DNA of 32,042 nucleotides from Actinomycetota bacterium (GCA_018268515.1 JAFDWK010000027.1:1-32042), one strand, 5' to 3'. Shown: positions 9,333-18,733, counted from the first letter of the stretch. Notes: generated by a model not told the origin, from the sequence alone. A program made the numbers and translations.

Positions 9333-9424
9333 CCCAAGTGATCGCACCACTCGACCCCTGGAGTCGGAAACGGTAGGCTCCGAGGAGCGATGGTCGTGGT
9401 CGTAGAAGCCCCGTGACCTGCGCA

Positions 9425-9482
9425 AAGACAGGGTTTTCAGGTGTGGGCAGGGGTTCTCAAACTCTCTACGGAGGTCCACCAA
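9425..9482 (+). other. Possible attachment-site remnant: RNA-gene-like 3' end finishing in CCACCA
   Basis: The segment ends ACGGAGGTCCACCA and runs two bases later into a strong hairpin, the layout normally seen behind tRNA or tmRNA genes. No gene points into this hairpin from the left in the window. Elements that integrate into the 3' end of an RNA gene leave such a fragment plus the native terminator at the distal end, and this is exactly where gene style changes. However, a standard T-arm (GTTCRANYC) cannot be folded here; GGGGTTCTCAAACTC is only loosely similar. The call is inference from position and layout. Confidence 0.25.
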
Positions 9483-9483
9483 G

Positions 9484-9509
9484 AAAGCCCTCGGTTCGCC
9501 GGGGGCTTT
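9484..9509 (+). terminator. Strong UUCG-loop hairpin, intrinsic terminator-like
   Basis: An 11-bp stem (AAAGCCCTCGG pairing with CCGGGGGCTTT, one G-T pair) closed by a TTCG tetraloop. The stem ends in TTT on the plus strand and in CTTTCTTGG on the minus strand, so it could act in both directions. It lies between two divergent genes (minus-strand HTH protein, plus-strand jetA), where no known transcript should end. It may belong to a lost or truncated RNA gene, or insulate the jet operon from element transcription. Confidence 0.6.
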
Positions 9510-9613
9510 CGTCGTCCGGTGACGAGGTCGTGCACGTTCTCGTCGCCGTGACCGACGCATCGGGTCGCACAAGCAGCCCGGGGTGTGTCGGCGACAGCCG
9601 TGAGGGAGCGATC

Positions 9614-11080
9614 GTGACCGGAAGCAGGGCAGAGGGCGCCTACCTGCGCGCGCTCGCGGCGTTCAAGACGCCGACGCTCGATCTGCTGCACGGCCGGTAC
9701 GCCCCCTTCGTCGTCGCCGCCCTGAGCCAGATGTTCTCCGCCGACCGGCCGACCGTGACCGTCGCCGACGCGCACGTCGAGGTCGGCGAGATGCTCGACC
9801 AGCTCCGCGCGGCGAGCCATCGGGGCGACGACCGACGGCTGCCTGCCACGACCGGCCGCGAGCTGTGCCGATACTGGGTCAGGGTCGGCTGGCTCGGCCA
9901 GCAGATCGACGGCGACAGCGAGGTGTACCGGCTCACCGCGCACGCCGTGCGCGCGCTCGAGATCGCCGACCTCACCGGCGGCGGCGCGCGGGTCTCCAAC
10001 TCCCGGGTGCGCACCCTGCTCGAAGCCGTGGAACGCCTCGCGGGGAACGCGGACGAGGACCCGGCGCGACGCCTGCGGCGGTTGCGTGCCGAGCGGGACG
10101 CGCTGGATGCGCAGATCGCGGCGCTCGAGAGCGGTGCGACCGGACCCGTGCCGGAGGACGAGCTGCTCGAAGAGGCCGAGAACGTGCTGCATCTCTCGCG
10201 CGGGCTGCCGGCGGACTTCACCCGCGTCGCGGAGTCGATCAAGGCCATGCAGCGCGACGTGATCCGCGACCTCCGTCGCGATGAGCGCCCGACCGAGGAG
10301 GTGCTGCGCGAGTACCTCGTGCGCGGCCAGCAGGTCATGCAATCCACGCGCGAGGGGCAGGCGTTCGCCGGGGCGCTCCGGCTGATCGGGGACCCCGAGC
10401 GGATCGACGAGCTCATGGATCAGCTGCACGGCCTGCTCTCGCGCCCCTTCGCACGGCAGCTCGACGCCACCCAGCGCGCCGAGCTCGACATGATCGGGCG
10501 CCGCATGGAACTCGGCGTGCAGGAGGTGCTGACGGCCCAGCGCCGCGCTTCGCACGTCATCGCCGGCCAGGTGCGCACTCACGACCCCGCGCGCGATCGG
10601 CAGGTCGACGAACTGCTACGCGACGTCATCGCCGGAATGCAGGCCTGGACGCAGACGCGGACGCCGGAGACGCCGGTGGATCCGCTGCGCCGCCTGCCGG
10701 TGGCGAGCATCGGCCACCTGCGCCAGACGCTCGGCGACATCCGCCCGCCCGGGGCGCCGGCGGCACTGGCCACACAGGGGCAGGACGCGGAGTTCGTCGA
10801 TGCCGACACCCGTGCCTGGGGCGGTCCGCACTACGCCGAGCTCGAGGCGCACATCGCCGGCCTCGGCGACACCTTCGACCTGGGCGAGGCGTTCCAGGCC
10901 ATCGCGGAGCAGGGTACCCGCCGCCCGGTCGACCTGCTCGGCCTGCTCGAGATCGCCCACCGCAACGGCCTCGCCGAGGGGGAGGGGGTCTCGATCGTCG
11001 AGGCCGTCCGCCCCGACGGCGCCGCGCGCCGGTTCGCGTTCGGATCCGTGACCGCGCATGCCAGGAAGGAAGAGGAATGA
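9614..11080 (+). CDS. jetA: Wadjet JetA (DUF3375), kleisin-like subunit
   Basis: A 488-residue DUF3375-type protein, the MukF/MksF-like kleisin of type I Wadjet. It should bridge the JetC ATPase heads and recruit JetB within the SMC complex that recognises and acts on plasmid-sized circular DNA. The N-terminus has the family-like pattern [20 protein letters not shown] with predicted winged-helix character. A long helical charged centre (about 150-400) and a C-terminal [17 protein letters not shown] region follow. I chose GTG 9614 because GAGGGAG lies just upstream. Earlier in-frame codons (to 9413) run through the hairpin and look non-coding. The stop overlaps jetB (ATGA). It is the first gene of the jetABC operon. 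Confidence 0.88.
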   Translation: MTGSRAEGAYLRALAAFKTPTLDLLHGRYAPFVVAALSQMFSADRPTVTVADAHVEVGEMLDQLRAASHRGDDRRLPATTGRELCRYWVRVGWLGQQIDGDSEVYRLTAHAVRALEIADLTGGGARVSNSRVRTLLEAVERLAGNADEDPARRLRRLRAERDALDAQIAALESGATGPVPEDELLEEAENVLHLSRGLPADFTRVAESIKAMQRDVIRDLRRDERPTEEVLREYLVRGQQVMQSTREGQAFAGALRLIGDPERIDELMDQLHGLLSRPFARQLDATQRAELDMIGRRMELGVQEVLTAQRRASHVIAGQVRTHDPARDRQVDELLRDVIAGMQAWTQTRTPETPVDPLRRLPVASIGHLRQTLGDIRPPGAPAALATQGQDAEFVDADTRAWGGPHYAELEAHIAGLGDTFDLGEAFQAIAEQGTRRPVDLLGLLEIAHRNGLAEGEGVSIVEAVRPDGAARRFAFGSVTAHARKEEE

Positions 11081-11841
11081 CCGCCTCCGATGCCGCAGAG
11101 ACCCCCGATGTCGTCGCCGACACCGCAGAGAGCTCTGATGCCACCGAGACCTCCGGGTTCATCGAGCCCGTCGCGATGGAGGACGACCTCGCGGAGCTCT
11201 TCCCCGGAGACCGCGGGGTGCTCGACCCCGAGGTGCGGCGCACCCTTGCGCTGATCCTGCACCGGCGATTCCTGCTCGCCGACCGCAACCGCACCGAATG
11301 GCGCACCCTGCTCGACAATCAGACCGTGATCGAGTCGCGCCTCAACGACCTCTACATCCGGCTGATCGTCGACCACGAGCACGGCCTCGCATACAAGCAG
11401 CAGATCCGCGTCGACGAGCTCGACATCCCCATCCTCCTGCGCGACACGCCCTACACCCGCTCCGAGACCCTCGTGCTGGTGCACCTGCGCACCGTGTACG
11501 AGCGCGAGAACGTGGCCGGCGAGGCCGCGCCGCGCATCGACGTCGAGGACGTCGAGCAGACCGTGCTCAGCTACTTCACCGACGCCGACGGCGACATCTC
11601 CCGACGGCAGAAGGCCGTGCGCGACGCGATGCGGAAGCTGTCGAACGACGGGATCATCAGCGAGGAGACCACCGGACGCTACCGGATCGGTCCTCTCGTG
11701 GAGGTCGTGCTGAGCGCCCAGAAGCTCACCGAGCTTCGCGACTGGCTGCGCGAGACCGCCGCCGAACGACGTGCCGGTGCGGGCGATCTCGTGCTCGACG
11801 ACGCCGCTGTCGAGGAAGCACTGGAGGACGCCCTGTCATGA
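11077..11841 (+). CDS. jetB: Wadjet JetB (DUF4194), KITE/MukE-like subunit
   Basis: A 254-residue DUF4194-type protein corresponding to MukE/MksE. It would bind the kleisin JetA as a winged-helix KITE dimer. The first ~40 residues are acidic and low-complexity. The folded part starts at about [20 protein letters not shown] and includes [20 protein letters not shown] and a C-terminal winged-helix segment, [20 protein letters not shown]. Both ends overlap neighbours by 4 bases (ATGA with jetA, ATGA with jetC), giving tight translational coupling and presumably fixed stoichiometry. The size is normal and no damage is visible. Confidence 0.88.
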   Translation: MTASDAAETPDVVADTAESSDATETSGFIEPVAMEDDLAELFPGDRGVLDPEVRRTLALILHRRFLLADRNRTEWRTLLDNQTVIESRLNDLYIRLIVDHEHGLAYKQQIRVDELDIPILLRDTPYTRSETLVLVHLRTVYERENVAGEAAPRIDVEDVEQTVLSYFTDADGDISRRQKAVRDAMRKLSNDGIISEETTGRYRIGPLVEVVLSAQKLTELRDWLRETAAERRAGAGDLVLDDAAVEEALEDALS

Positions 11842-14800
11842 CGATGGTCGACACGCTCTTCGGACTCATCCCCGAGGCCTCCCGTGGCCAGCAGTGGATC
11901 GCCGAGGATCTGCAGCTCGTGAACTGGGGCGGCTATGACGGGGGACCGCACCGGGTGCGGTTCTCGCCCGCGGCGACCCTGCTCTGCGGCGGATCCGGAT
12001 CCGGCAAGTCGACCCTCATGGACGCGTACATCGCGCTCATGATGCCGCACACGACGCCGTTCAACGGCGCGTCCAACGGCGGCGTCACCGGACGCCCGCG
12101 CGGCGATGAGCAGCGCAACGTGCTGTCCTACGGCCGCGGCAAGCTCGACGAGACGCGCACCGAGGAGGGCACCAAGGTGCAGGTGCTGCGCGGCGACGGC
12201 GAGGACACCTGGACCGCGATCGCGATGACGTGGCGCGACCACGACGATTCGCGCTTCACCGCCGTGCGCGCCTGGTACATCCCGGCGGGCGCCCGCGTGC
12301 TCGAGGACACCGTGCGCGTGCGTGCCACGGCGAACACCGCGTTCGACCTCGCCGCGCTCGAGCGGGCCGCCGCGCAGCGCCTCACCGACGCCTCGGTGCG
12401 CGCCGCGGGGCTCGAGCCCGTGGGCACGGACCGGGAGTTCTCGGCCCGCCTGCACTCTGTGCTGGGCATCGGCGCCGCGGGATCCGGCGCGAACGCGATG
12501 AGCCTTCTCGCCCGCATCCAGGCCGGACAGCAGATCACGACGGTCGACGACCTGTACAAGCGTCTCGTGCTCGAGGAACCGGAGACGATGCGCACCGCGG
12601 ATGCGGTGGTCGTGCACTTCGACGAGCTCGAGAGCACGAAGCAGCGCATGCTGGTCGCGCGCCAGCAGGTCGCCGCCCTCGAGCCGATCCGCGATCTGCG
12701 TCAGCGGATCGATGCCGCGGCCGGGCGGATGACGCTCATCGATGCGGTCGGCGTGTTCGAGGACCCGGACTCGGTCGCGTCGCTCTGGCGCGCCGCGCGG
12801 CGCATGGATCTGCTGCGCGAGGTCGAGGGCGAGCTCCGCGACCGCACGCGCGTGCTCGACGTCCTCGTGCGGGAGAAGCGCGTGCAGGCCGAAGCCGCGG
12901 AGGTCGAGCACGACGGCCTGCGGGATCTGCTGCGCGAGCGCGGCGGCGACCGGCTGGAGACGGCGCAGCGGGAGCTGCGCGGCATCGAGCGGCGCCTCGA
13001 GGAGGCGCGAGCCCTCCGTGCGCGGTTCGAGGACGACCTGCGCGTGCTCGGTGCCGAGGCGCGCAGCCGGGCCGAGTTCGACAAGCTCGTGGAGCGCGCC
13101 CGCACGGTGCTCGGCGACGCGGACGGCAAGGGCCGCGCGCGTGAGGCCTGGGCCGACGCGCGTCGGGCCAGGGACGGCCTGAAGGCCGAGCTCGCGCAGC
13201 GCGAGCGCGCGGTCGAGGAGGCCGCCGCGTTCGGAGGCAACATCCCGGCCGACCTGTATCGCTCCCGCGAGCTGCTCGCCGAGGCGGCGGGGCTCGAACC
13301 GCACGAGCTGCCCTTCGTGGGTGAGCTCATCGAGATCCGCACGGAGTTCGAGCCGTGGCGGGAGGCGATCGGCCTCGCGCTCGGCGGCTTCGCCACGACC
13401 GTGCTGCTCGATGTCGCCGACCTCGGCCGGTTCCGCACCGCAATCGACGGCGTGCGCACCCCGCGCCGACTCACCTATCAGGGCGTGCACACCGGGCTCC
13501 CCGCGAGCGGCGGGGGAGCGGAGAACCGGCTGCCCGGACGGCTCGAGTATGCCGAGACCCCGTTCACGGGCTGGCTGCAGGTGCGGCTGGCGGAGCGGTT
13601 CGGCTTCGTCTGCGTGAACTCCGCCGCGGAGCTCGCTCAGCACGAGCACGCTCTCACGATCACGGGCCTTCTTTCCCGCGGCGAGCAGGGCGCGCACGGC
13701 GGCCACGGCCGCGGCAACGTGCTCGGGTTCTCGAACCGCGCCCGGTTGCGCGAGCTGGATGCAGCGGTCGAGGAGCTGCGGCCCGCCCTCGAGCGTGCCG
13801 AGAAGGCCGTGACGGCCGCCGAGACCGCGCTGGACCGGTTCGACGCCGAGCGTGCGGTCTTCGCGCGGATCGTGGACGTCGTCTGGGATCAGGTCGACGT
13901 CGACGCCCTTGCCGCCGTCCAGGCGCGCTGGCGCGGCGTCGAGGCGGAGGTCGCGGAGAAGAACCCGGACATCACCGGGATCGTGACACAGATCGAGAAG
14001 GCCAAGGCGCGTGCGGGACGACTCCGCGAAGAGATCGGGGCGGCCGTGGCCGAGCGCGGGCAGGTCGAGCGGCGCTGGGGCGAGATCACCGACGACGTCG
14101 ACGCCGGGCAGGCGCTGATCGACGCGGCCTCCGGATCCGATCGCACCGTGGGGGCCGAGCAGGCGCAGTATCTCGACGACCGCTTCGCCTCGCCAGCCTC
14201 GGCCAAGGCCGCGCCGTCGGTGCTGCTGGAGCGCTTCGACGGCGCACTGCAGAGCGCAGGGAACCGGCTCACGGAGGATCGGGCGACGGCGTTCCAGGCG
14301 CACCATGAGCAGCGCGAGAGCATGCGCCGACTGATGAGCGGCTTCCTGGAGCGCTGGGAGAACCCGAATCTGATGGCGGATCCGGATCTGTACATCGACG
14401 ACTTCGAGAGCATCCTCACCGCCCTCGAGACGAGCGGGCTGCACCGGCTCGAGAGCGAGTGGCGGGACAGCCTCGTCCATCTTTCGGGGAACGACCTCAC
14501 GAACCTCGACTCCACGCTCGGCCGGGCCCTCCGTGACATCCGGGAGCGGATCGAGCCGATCAACCGGATCATGCAGGACCTGCCGTTCTACGACGACGAT
14601 CACCGCCTGCAGATCACGACCCGCGAGAGCCAGTCCGAGGCGCGCAAGCGCTTCCGCCGTGACCTGCGCGAGGTGCGGGGGCTCATCGAGGCGGCTTCCA
14701 GCGACCAGGAGCGCGAGCAGGCCTACCGTCGGATGTCCCGTCTCATCGGGCACCTCCGACGCTCCGCACCCGACTTCGCCGATCTCATCGATGTGCGCAA

Positions 14801-15194
14801 TCACGTGCGGGTGAGCGCCGAGAGGGTCACCGCGGACACCAAGGCGCACGTCGCGCTGTACGACCACATCGGCGAGAAGTCGGGTGGAGAGTCGCAGGAG
14901 CTCATCGCGTTCATCGTGGGGGCGGCGCTGCGCTATCAGCTCGGCGATGCCGGGGCGGAGCGCCCGCGCTATGCGCCGGTGTTCATGGACGAGGCCCTCA
15001 TCAAGGCCGACGCGCACTTCACCAAGCGTGCGATCGGCGCGTGGCGAGGCCTCGGGTTCCAGCTCGTGATCGGCGCGCCCAACGACAAGTACAGTGCGAT
15101 CGAACCGCATGTCGACGTGGAGTACGACATCCTGAAGGACACCCAGGGGCGGTCCTGGGCGAAGCTCAAGGTCGCCCTGCCGGCGTCGGACTGA
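11838..15194 (+). CDS. jetC: Wadjet JetC, SMC/SbcC/MukB-like ATPase
   Basis: An 1,118-residue SMC-like motor that would extrude DNA loops in the Wadjet complex. The N-terminal head has Walker A GSGSGKST (52-59). Two long coiled-coil arms (about 280-460 and 620-930) flank a hinge-like globular region (about 465-600). The C-terminal head has the ABC signature EKSGGESQE (around 1013-1021) and Walker B PVFMDEAL with D1051-E1052. The ATG at 11838 overlaps the jetB stop; the frame stays open further upstream, but only as an alternative reading of jetB. The end (KVALPASD) looks family-typical, so the ATPase seems intact. In standard type I loci jetD (DUF3322/DUF2220, TOPRIM nuclease) follows immediately. 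Here a regulator fragment follows instead. Confidence 0.9.
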   Translation: MTMVDTLFGLIPEASRGQQWIAEDLQLVNWGGYDGGPHRVRFSPAATLLCGGSGSGKSTLMDAYIALMMPHTTPFNGASNGGVTGRPRGDEQRNVLSYGRGKLDETRTEEGTKVQVLRGDGEDTWTAIAMTWRDHDDSRFTAVRAWYIPAGARVLEDTVRVRATANTAFDLAALERAAAQRLTDASVRAAGLEPVGTDREFSARLHSVLGIGAAGSGANAMSLLARIQAGQQITTVDDLYKRLVLEEPETMRTADAVVVHFDELESTKQRMLVARQQVAALEPIRDLRQRIDAAAGRMTLIDAVGVFEDPDSVASLWRAARRMDLLREVEGELRDRTRVLDVLVREKRVQAEAAEVEHDGLRDLLRERGGDRLETAQRELRGIERRLEEARALRARFEDDLRVLGAEARSRAEFDKLVERARTVLGDADGKGRAREAWADARRARDGLKAELAQRERAVEEAAAFGGNIPADLYRSRELLAEAAGLEPHELPFVGELIEIRTEFEPWREAIGLALGGFATTVLLDVADLGRFRTAIDGVRTPRRLTYQGVHTGLPASGGGAENRLPGRLEYAETPFTGWLQVRLAERFGFVCVNSAAELAQHEHALTITGLLSRGEQGAHGGHGRGNVLGFSNRARLRELDAAVEELRPALERAEKAVTAAETALDRFDAERAVFARIVDVVWDQVDVDALAAVQARWRGVEAEVAEKNPDITGIVTQIEKAKARAGRLREEIGAAVAERGQVERRWGEITDDVDAGQALIDAASGSDRTVGAEQAQYLDDRFASPASAKAAPSVLLERFDGALQSAGNRLTEDRATAFQAHHEQRESMRRLMSGFLERWENPNLMADPDLYIDDFESILTALETSGLHRLESEWRDSLVHLSGNDLTNLDSTLGRALRDIRERIEPINRIMQDLPFYDDDHRLQITTRESQSEARKRFRRDLREVRGLIEAASSDQEREQAYRRMSRLIGHLRRSAPDFADLIDVRNHVRVSAERVTADTKAHVALYDHIGEKSGGESQELIAFIVGAALRYQLGDAGAERPRYAPVFMDEALIKADAHFTKRAIGAWRGLGFQLVIGAPNDKYSAIEPHVDVEYDILKDTQGRSWAKLKVALPASD

Positions 15195-15340
15195 ACCACG
15201 GCCCGTCTCGCATCGCCTCCTGCGGCTTCGGCAGCGCCGCCCTGTTCCGGCACCATTTCGCGCGTGAGGTGGGCATCGCCCCCACCGCCTTCCGCCGCTC
15301 CTACGCCTCTCAGGACGGGATGGGCGGATCCGCCGTCGCC
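15195..15340 (+). pseudogene. C-terminal fragment of a GlxA/AraC-type regulator at the jetC junction
   Basis: Directly behind the jetC stop, another frame reads RIASCGFGSAALFRHHFARE followed by VGIAPTAFRRSYA. This matches the second helix-turn-helix of GlxA-like AraC-family regulators (pattern CGFGSAA-RHHF-VG-PTAYRR). Nothing of the first ~270 residues of such a protein is present, and no start lies nearby, so it is a relic. Its position at the point where jetD should begin indicates a deletion or recombination joint between jetC and a former araC-type gene. The boundaries are approximate. Confidence 0.6.
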
Positions 15341-15777
15341 GATGATGCCGGCCCCGGCACCCCCTCGGCGTGGGCGAGATCCCGCAGCCGCGGGCACGTC
15401 TTGACTTGAGCCGCGTCACTTCCGGCAGGATCCGGACTCCTTCTCTCTGGGAGCAGTGCCGGACGACCTCCCCCCGATCCGGCGCCCTCCCGGTGGTGCA
15501 GTCCCTCCGGCGTGGGCGTGCGGCGACCTGGGGATCGGCTCGCGCGCCGTCGGGCCGCCGGCAGGGACTGCACCCTTCCACGCTCCGTGGACCTCCGGCA
15601 TCGACTCGGCGGGGCGAGGCCCGGCGACGGGCTCGACGGGACGCAGGGGTATCGTGGAGGAGAGTGCCGCCGGGCCGTCGTGCCGGATCGGCGCGGTCCC
15701 GGTGCTGGCTGCACGTCGTTCATGAGCGTCGTGGCGCCGGGTCCCTCCGAGGAGGGCATCGTTCCTGGGGAGGAAGA
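15341..15777. other. Intergenic stretch without convincing gene
   Basis: The stretch of about 440 bases separates the regulator fragment from the sigma factor gene. An open frame continuous with the sigma gene runs through it (from 15370), but its translation is arginine/glycine/serine-rich and shows no domain, so I treat it as non-coding. The stretch contains the long hairpin at 15495-15574 and must also hold the sigma gene promoter. TATCGT at 15650-15655 is a weak -10 candidate without a clear -35. Confidence 0.6.
15495..15574. repeat. Long imperfect inverted repeat (hairpin) upstream of the sigma gene
   Basis: GGTGCAGTCCCT (15495-15506) and AGGGACTGCACC (15563-15574) are perfect reverse complements. 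Inside them CCGGCG (15507-15512) pairs with CGCCGG (15556-15561) after a single bulged C at 15562. This gives an 18-bp stem with a loop of about 43 bases. No U-run follows. It may be a leader structure, a small RNA, a binding site for a dimeric protein or a transposon-end relic; nothing in the sequence decides between these. Confidence 0.7.
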
Positions 15778-17583
15778 ATGATCGACGCGCGCACAGACGC
15801 CGAACTGCTCAGCGCGTTGCGGCGGGGGGAGCGAGATGCCTACCGGGTGCTGTGGCAGCGGCACTTCGGAGCCGGACTCCGATATGCGCGGAGGATGTTC
15901 CCGTCGCGCGCCGAGGATCTGGTCTCGGAGTCCTTCCTGGCGATCTACCAGCAGGTCACCACGACGCCCAAGGGACCGCAGTTCGCCTTCCGCTCCTACT
16001 TGAAAGCCGTGATCCGCAACACCTCTCTCCGCTGGCACACGGACGCGGAGCAGGTGGTGGATGTAGAACTCATCGAGCAGATCGATCCTCGCGACGGCCT
16101 CAGCCGGGCCGAGCAGGCTGACGCCGACGCCGACGTGCTCGCCGCCTTCGAAGAACTGCCGGAGCGCTGGCAGCGGGTGCTGTGGCTCTCCGAGGTGGCC
16201 GAGGCCGGCCGCACGGAGATCGCACGGGACCTCGGTATCCGCCCGAACGCGGTGTCCGCGCTCCAGCGGCGGGCACGACACGGCATGAAGCTGCGATGGC
16301 TGTCACGGCAGGTACCGGCGGACCTGCGAACGGACGGATCCCATGTCGCACGCCTGTTGCCGCAGTATCTGTCCGAGCCGCGGAACGCGACGCTCGTGGC
16401 CGAGGTCACCGCACATGTCAGCGTCTGCGCCATGTGCGAGGATCTGCTTCTTCAGATGCGCGGATCGGCGACACACGTGCAGGGCGCGGCGCTCTCGGCC
16501 GCACTCCTCGGTGCGCTGAGCGCAGGAGTGCCGGCGACCGCGTCGCTCACGGGTGGCACGACGGCCGCCGCGGCCGTGACGACCGGATCCGGCGCCCTCG
16601 CCTGGATCCTCACCGGAGGGGTCACCGCCGCCACCGTGGGCGGGATCGTACTGACCTCGCTGTTCACAGTCGCCCCCGTGGTGAGCGAGCCCGCCGAGGC
16701 TCTGAGTCCGCCGAGTACCACCGCTCCTGCCGCGAGTGCGCCGACGACGTCGAGTGTGCTCGCGCCGCCGGCCTCCGCTGCCAGCACCGGCCCCGCATCG
16801 GATCCGGGCGACATCGTCGAGCCGGCACCGGTGACCGGGCGTCACAATCCCGATCCGTCGATCCCGACGACCGTGCTCGTGAACGACCCGGACGGATCGT
16901 CTCCGGCAGCTCCGGCGCGTCCTTCCGCCGCCGATCCCGGCGTGCCGGATCCGGGGACCGCGCCGAACAGCTCGTTCTCGCCCGGGATGACGACGCCGGC
17001 GACCACGACGGGCTACCTGGCGCCGCAGATCGCGGGGCGCACCACACCGGGTTCGAACATCGTGTTCGAGGTGGACGCGCAGCGGTATGCGCCCGCGGTG
17101 GCCGCCGATGGGGCCTGGAGCTTCGATCCCCGCGGGCTGCAGCTGGCCGCGGGGACCCACGACTATCGAGTGTGGGCCCACGACGCGAACACGCAGTCCG
17201 CGCCGACGACCGGGAGCTTCACGGTGCTGCCCCTCGTGGTGCAGGGGTTCGAGCAGCTGAGCGGCTTCCAGGACATGCTCGTGCCGGAGGCGCAGACCAC
17301 GGGGCTCGTCATCGCCCTCACCGGACCTGCGAATGGCACGGTCTTCGTCAGCACCATGGAGGGGCACACGGCGTACATTCCCCTCGACGAGACCGGACAC
17401 GCGTTGCGGCGGCTCCGGATGGACTCCCGCGGCTGGTACTACTTCACTTTCCGGGTGCTCGACGCCGATGGCTTCTGGGGACCCGGAACCGAGGAGCGCG
17501 TCGACGTCTACGACCCGGACGTGATCATGGATCCGTGGGGGCCCGATCCGGACGGGATGACGTTCGGCTTCACCGAACCCTGA
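15778..17583 (+). CDS. Membrane-anchored ECF sigma factor fused to zinc-finger anti-sigma and extracytoplasmic domain
   Basis: A 601-residue one-piece regulator. Residues about 10-75 form sigma region 2 (RRMFPSRAEDLVSESFLAIY) and about 118-175 region 4 (LPERWQRVLWLSEVAEAGRT followed by EIARDLGIRPNAVSALQRRA). A zinc-binding anti-sigma motif H213-x3-C217-x2-C220 follows, then one or two hydrophobic spans (about 235-262, 272-302). Next come a Pro/Ser/Thr-rich linker (about 305-405) and an Ig-like domain (about 411-485, TPGSNIVFEVDAQRYAPAV, GTHDYRVWAHDA) plus a further beta-rich tail. ECF groups with such C-terminal extensions are known in Actinobacteria; the signal could be sensed outside and release region 2/4 activity. 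The ATG at 15778 is preceded by GGGGAGGAAG. A short hairpin (17595-17612) follows the stop. Confidence 0.85.
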   Translation: MIDARTDAELLSALRRGERDAYRVLWQRHFGAGLRYARRMFPSRAEDLVSESFLAIYQQVTTTPKGPQFAFRSYLKAVIRNTSLRWHTDAEQVVDVELIEQIDPRDGLSRAEQADADADVLAAFEELPERWQRVLWLSEVAEAGRTEIARDLGIRPNAVSALQRRARHGMKLRWLSRQVPADLRTDGSHVARLLPQYLSEPRNATLVAEVTAHVSVCAMCEDLLLQMRGSATHVQGAALSAALLGALSAGVPATASLTGGTTAAAAVTTGSGALAWILTGGVTAATVGGIVLTSLFTVAPVVSEPAEALSPPSTTAPAASAPTTSSVLAPPASAASTGPASDPGDIVEPAPVTGRHNPDPSIPTTVLVNDPDGSSPAAPARPSAADPGVPDPGTAPNSSFSPGMTTPATTTGYLAPQIAGRTTPGSNIVFEVDAQRYAPAVAADGAWSFDPRGLQLAAGTHDYRVWAHDANTQSAPTTGSFTVLPLVVQGFEQLSGFQDMLVPEAQTTGLVIALTGPANGTVFVSTMEGHTAYIPLDETGHALRRLRMDSRGWYYFTFRVLDADGFWGPGTEERVDVYDPDVIMDPWGPDPDGMTFGFTEP

Positions 17584-17662
17584 TCCGCTGCCTCCCGTGC
17601 GTGCGAGCACGGTGCATGACGGCCCCGGGAACACCGCCCGCAGGGGGCGTGTTGCATTCGCC

Positions 17663-18733
17663 GTGGACATCCTCGACAGCATCGTGATCGGCGCCGGACA
17701 AGCGGGCCTGTCGAGCTCGTATCACCTGCGCCGGCTCGGCATCGAGCACGCCGTCCTCGATGGCGACGACGCACCGGGCGGTGCCTGGCAGCATCGCTGG
17801 GACGCGCTCACCATGCGGGACGTGCACGGGGTCGCGGAACTTCCCGGCTCGGTGCCGCCGCCGCGCACCGCGGAGCAGGCGAACCGCGCGGTGCCGTCGT
17901 ACTTCGCCGGGTACGAGCGCTCGCACCACCTGCCCGTGCTCCGGCCGGTGCGGGTGCAGCGCGTGACGGACGAGGACGGGATCCTGATGGTGCACGCGGG
18001 GGAGCGGAGCTGGGCCTCGCGCACCCTGATCAACGCGACCGGCACCTGGACGCACCCGTTCCTGCCGCACTACCCCGGGATGGAGACGTTCCTCGGCGAG
18101 CAGTTCCACACGGTCGGCTACCCGGGCCCGGAGCACTTCCGCGGCAGGCGCGTCATCGTCGTCGGAGGCGGGGCCTCTGCGGTGCAGTTCCTGGGGGCGC
18201 TCGCGCCGATCGCCGAGGTGCACTGGGTCACCCGCAGGCCGCCGGTCTGGCGCACGGACGACTTCACACCCGAGGCCGGGGCGGCCGCCGTCGCCCTCGT
18301 GGAACGGCGTGTCGCCCAGGGGCTCGCACCGCAGAGCGTCGTCAGCGTGACCGGGCTCATGCTGCGCCCGCAGGAGCAGGAGGCCGCGTGGCTCGGGGTC
18401 TACGACGCCCGCCGGCCGATGTTCGAGCGCATCGAGCCCGACGGCGTGCGGTGGGCCGACGGCTCCTTCGAACCGGCCGATGCGATCCTGTGGGCCACCG
18501 GATTCCGGCCCGCGATCGCCCATCTCGCGCCGCTGCGGCTGCGCAGCGCCCGCGGCGGCATCCAGCTCGACCACGACGGACGCGGCACCACGGCGGTGAA
18601 GGATCCGCGGATCCAGCTCGTGGGCTATGGCCCCTCCGCGAGCACGATCGGCGCCAACCGTGCCGGACGCACCGCCGCGCGCGGCGTGCAGCGGTTCCTC
18701 GCACTGACCCCCGTGGCGGCCGACGCGCACTGA
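17663..18733 (+). CDS. FAD/NAD(P)-dependent oxidoreductase, flavin-monooxygenase (CzcO-like) family
   Basis: A 356-residue two-dinucleotide-binding-domain flavoprotein. FAD motif GAGQAG is at residues 10-15, NAD(P)H motif VGGGASAVQF near 165-175, and the late family motif ILWATGFRPAI near 275-285. Relatives act as flavin monooxygenases or thioredoxin-reductase-like oxidoreductases; the substrate is unknown. I prefer GTG 17663 because it places the FAD motif at the usual distance from the start. An ATG at 17597 would add 22 residues without family character and lies inside a hairpin. The gene follows the sigma gene by 79 bases. Its last codons lie in a 26-bp tandem duplication that changes the final residue and shifts the stop. 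Confidence 0.85.
   Translation: MDILDSIVIGAGQAGLSSSYHLRRLGIEHAVLDGDDAPGGAWQHRWDALTMRDVHGVAELPGSVPPPRTAEQANRAVPSYFAGYERSHHLPVLRPVRVQRVTDEDGILMVHAGERSWASRTLINATGTWTHPFLPHYPGMETFLGEQFHTVGYPGPEHFRGRRVIVVGGGASAVQFLGALAPIAEVHWVTRRPPVWRTDDFTPEAGAAAVALVERRVAQGLAPQSVVSVTGLMLRPQEQEAAWLGVYDARRPMFERIEPDGVRWADGSFEPADAILWATGFRPAIAHLAPLRLRSARGGIQLDHDGRGTTAVKDPRIQLVGYGPSASTIGANRAGRTAARGVQRFLALTPVAADAH

Larger units (their letters stand above)
1..9480. mobile_element. Right-hand part of an integrated mobilizable/conjugative element
   Basis: The stretch groups a MobF relaxase, an AAA+/subtilisin stability pair, a DprA-like protein, a small membrane protein and a short recombinase-tail-like HTH protein, which are typical cargo of actinobacterial plasmids and integrative elements. 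Wobble positions carry more A and T than in the very GC-rich genes right of position 9,600. The right limit is placed at the CCACCA-ending sequence and hairpin near 9,480. No coupling protein, T4SS gene or complete integrase lies in the window, so these must be further left or missing. The element type (plasmid-derived, ICE or IME) cannot be decided here. Confidence 0.5.

Noticed and set aside
9440-9482. A complete tRNA or tmRNA gene
   Set aside because: Only a 3'-end-like piece is present. A standard T-arm cannot be formed and no matching 5' acceptor strand was seen upstream, so it is reported only as a possible remnant.
11679-15581. A 1,300-codon minus-strand open frame across jetC
   Set aside because: It is antisense to an intact SMC-like ATPase with complete motifs, and the translation shows only low-complexity Arg/Leu-rich sequence.
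15370-15777. In-frame N-terminal extension of the sigma factor
   Set aside because: The extension has no domain and runs through the hairpin. The ATG at 15778 has a strong ribosome site and gives a normal sigma N-terminus.
15195-15777. A degenerate jetD reading frame
   Set aside because: None of the six frames showed anything resembling DUF3322/DUF2220 or a TOPRIM motif; the only recognisable remnant is AraC/GlxA-like.
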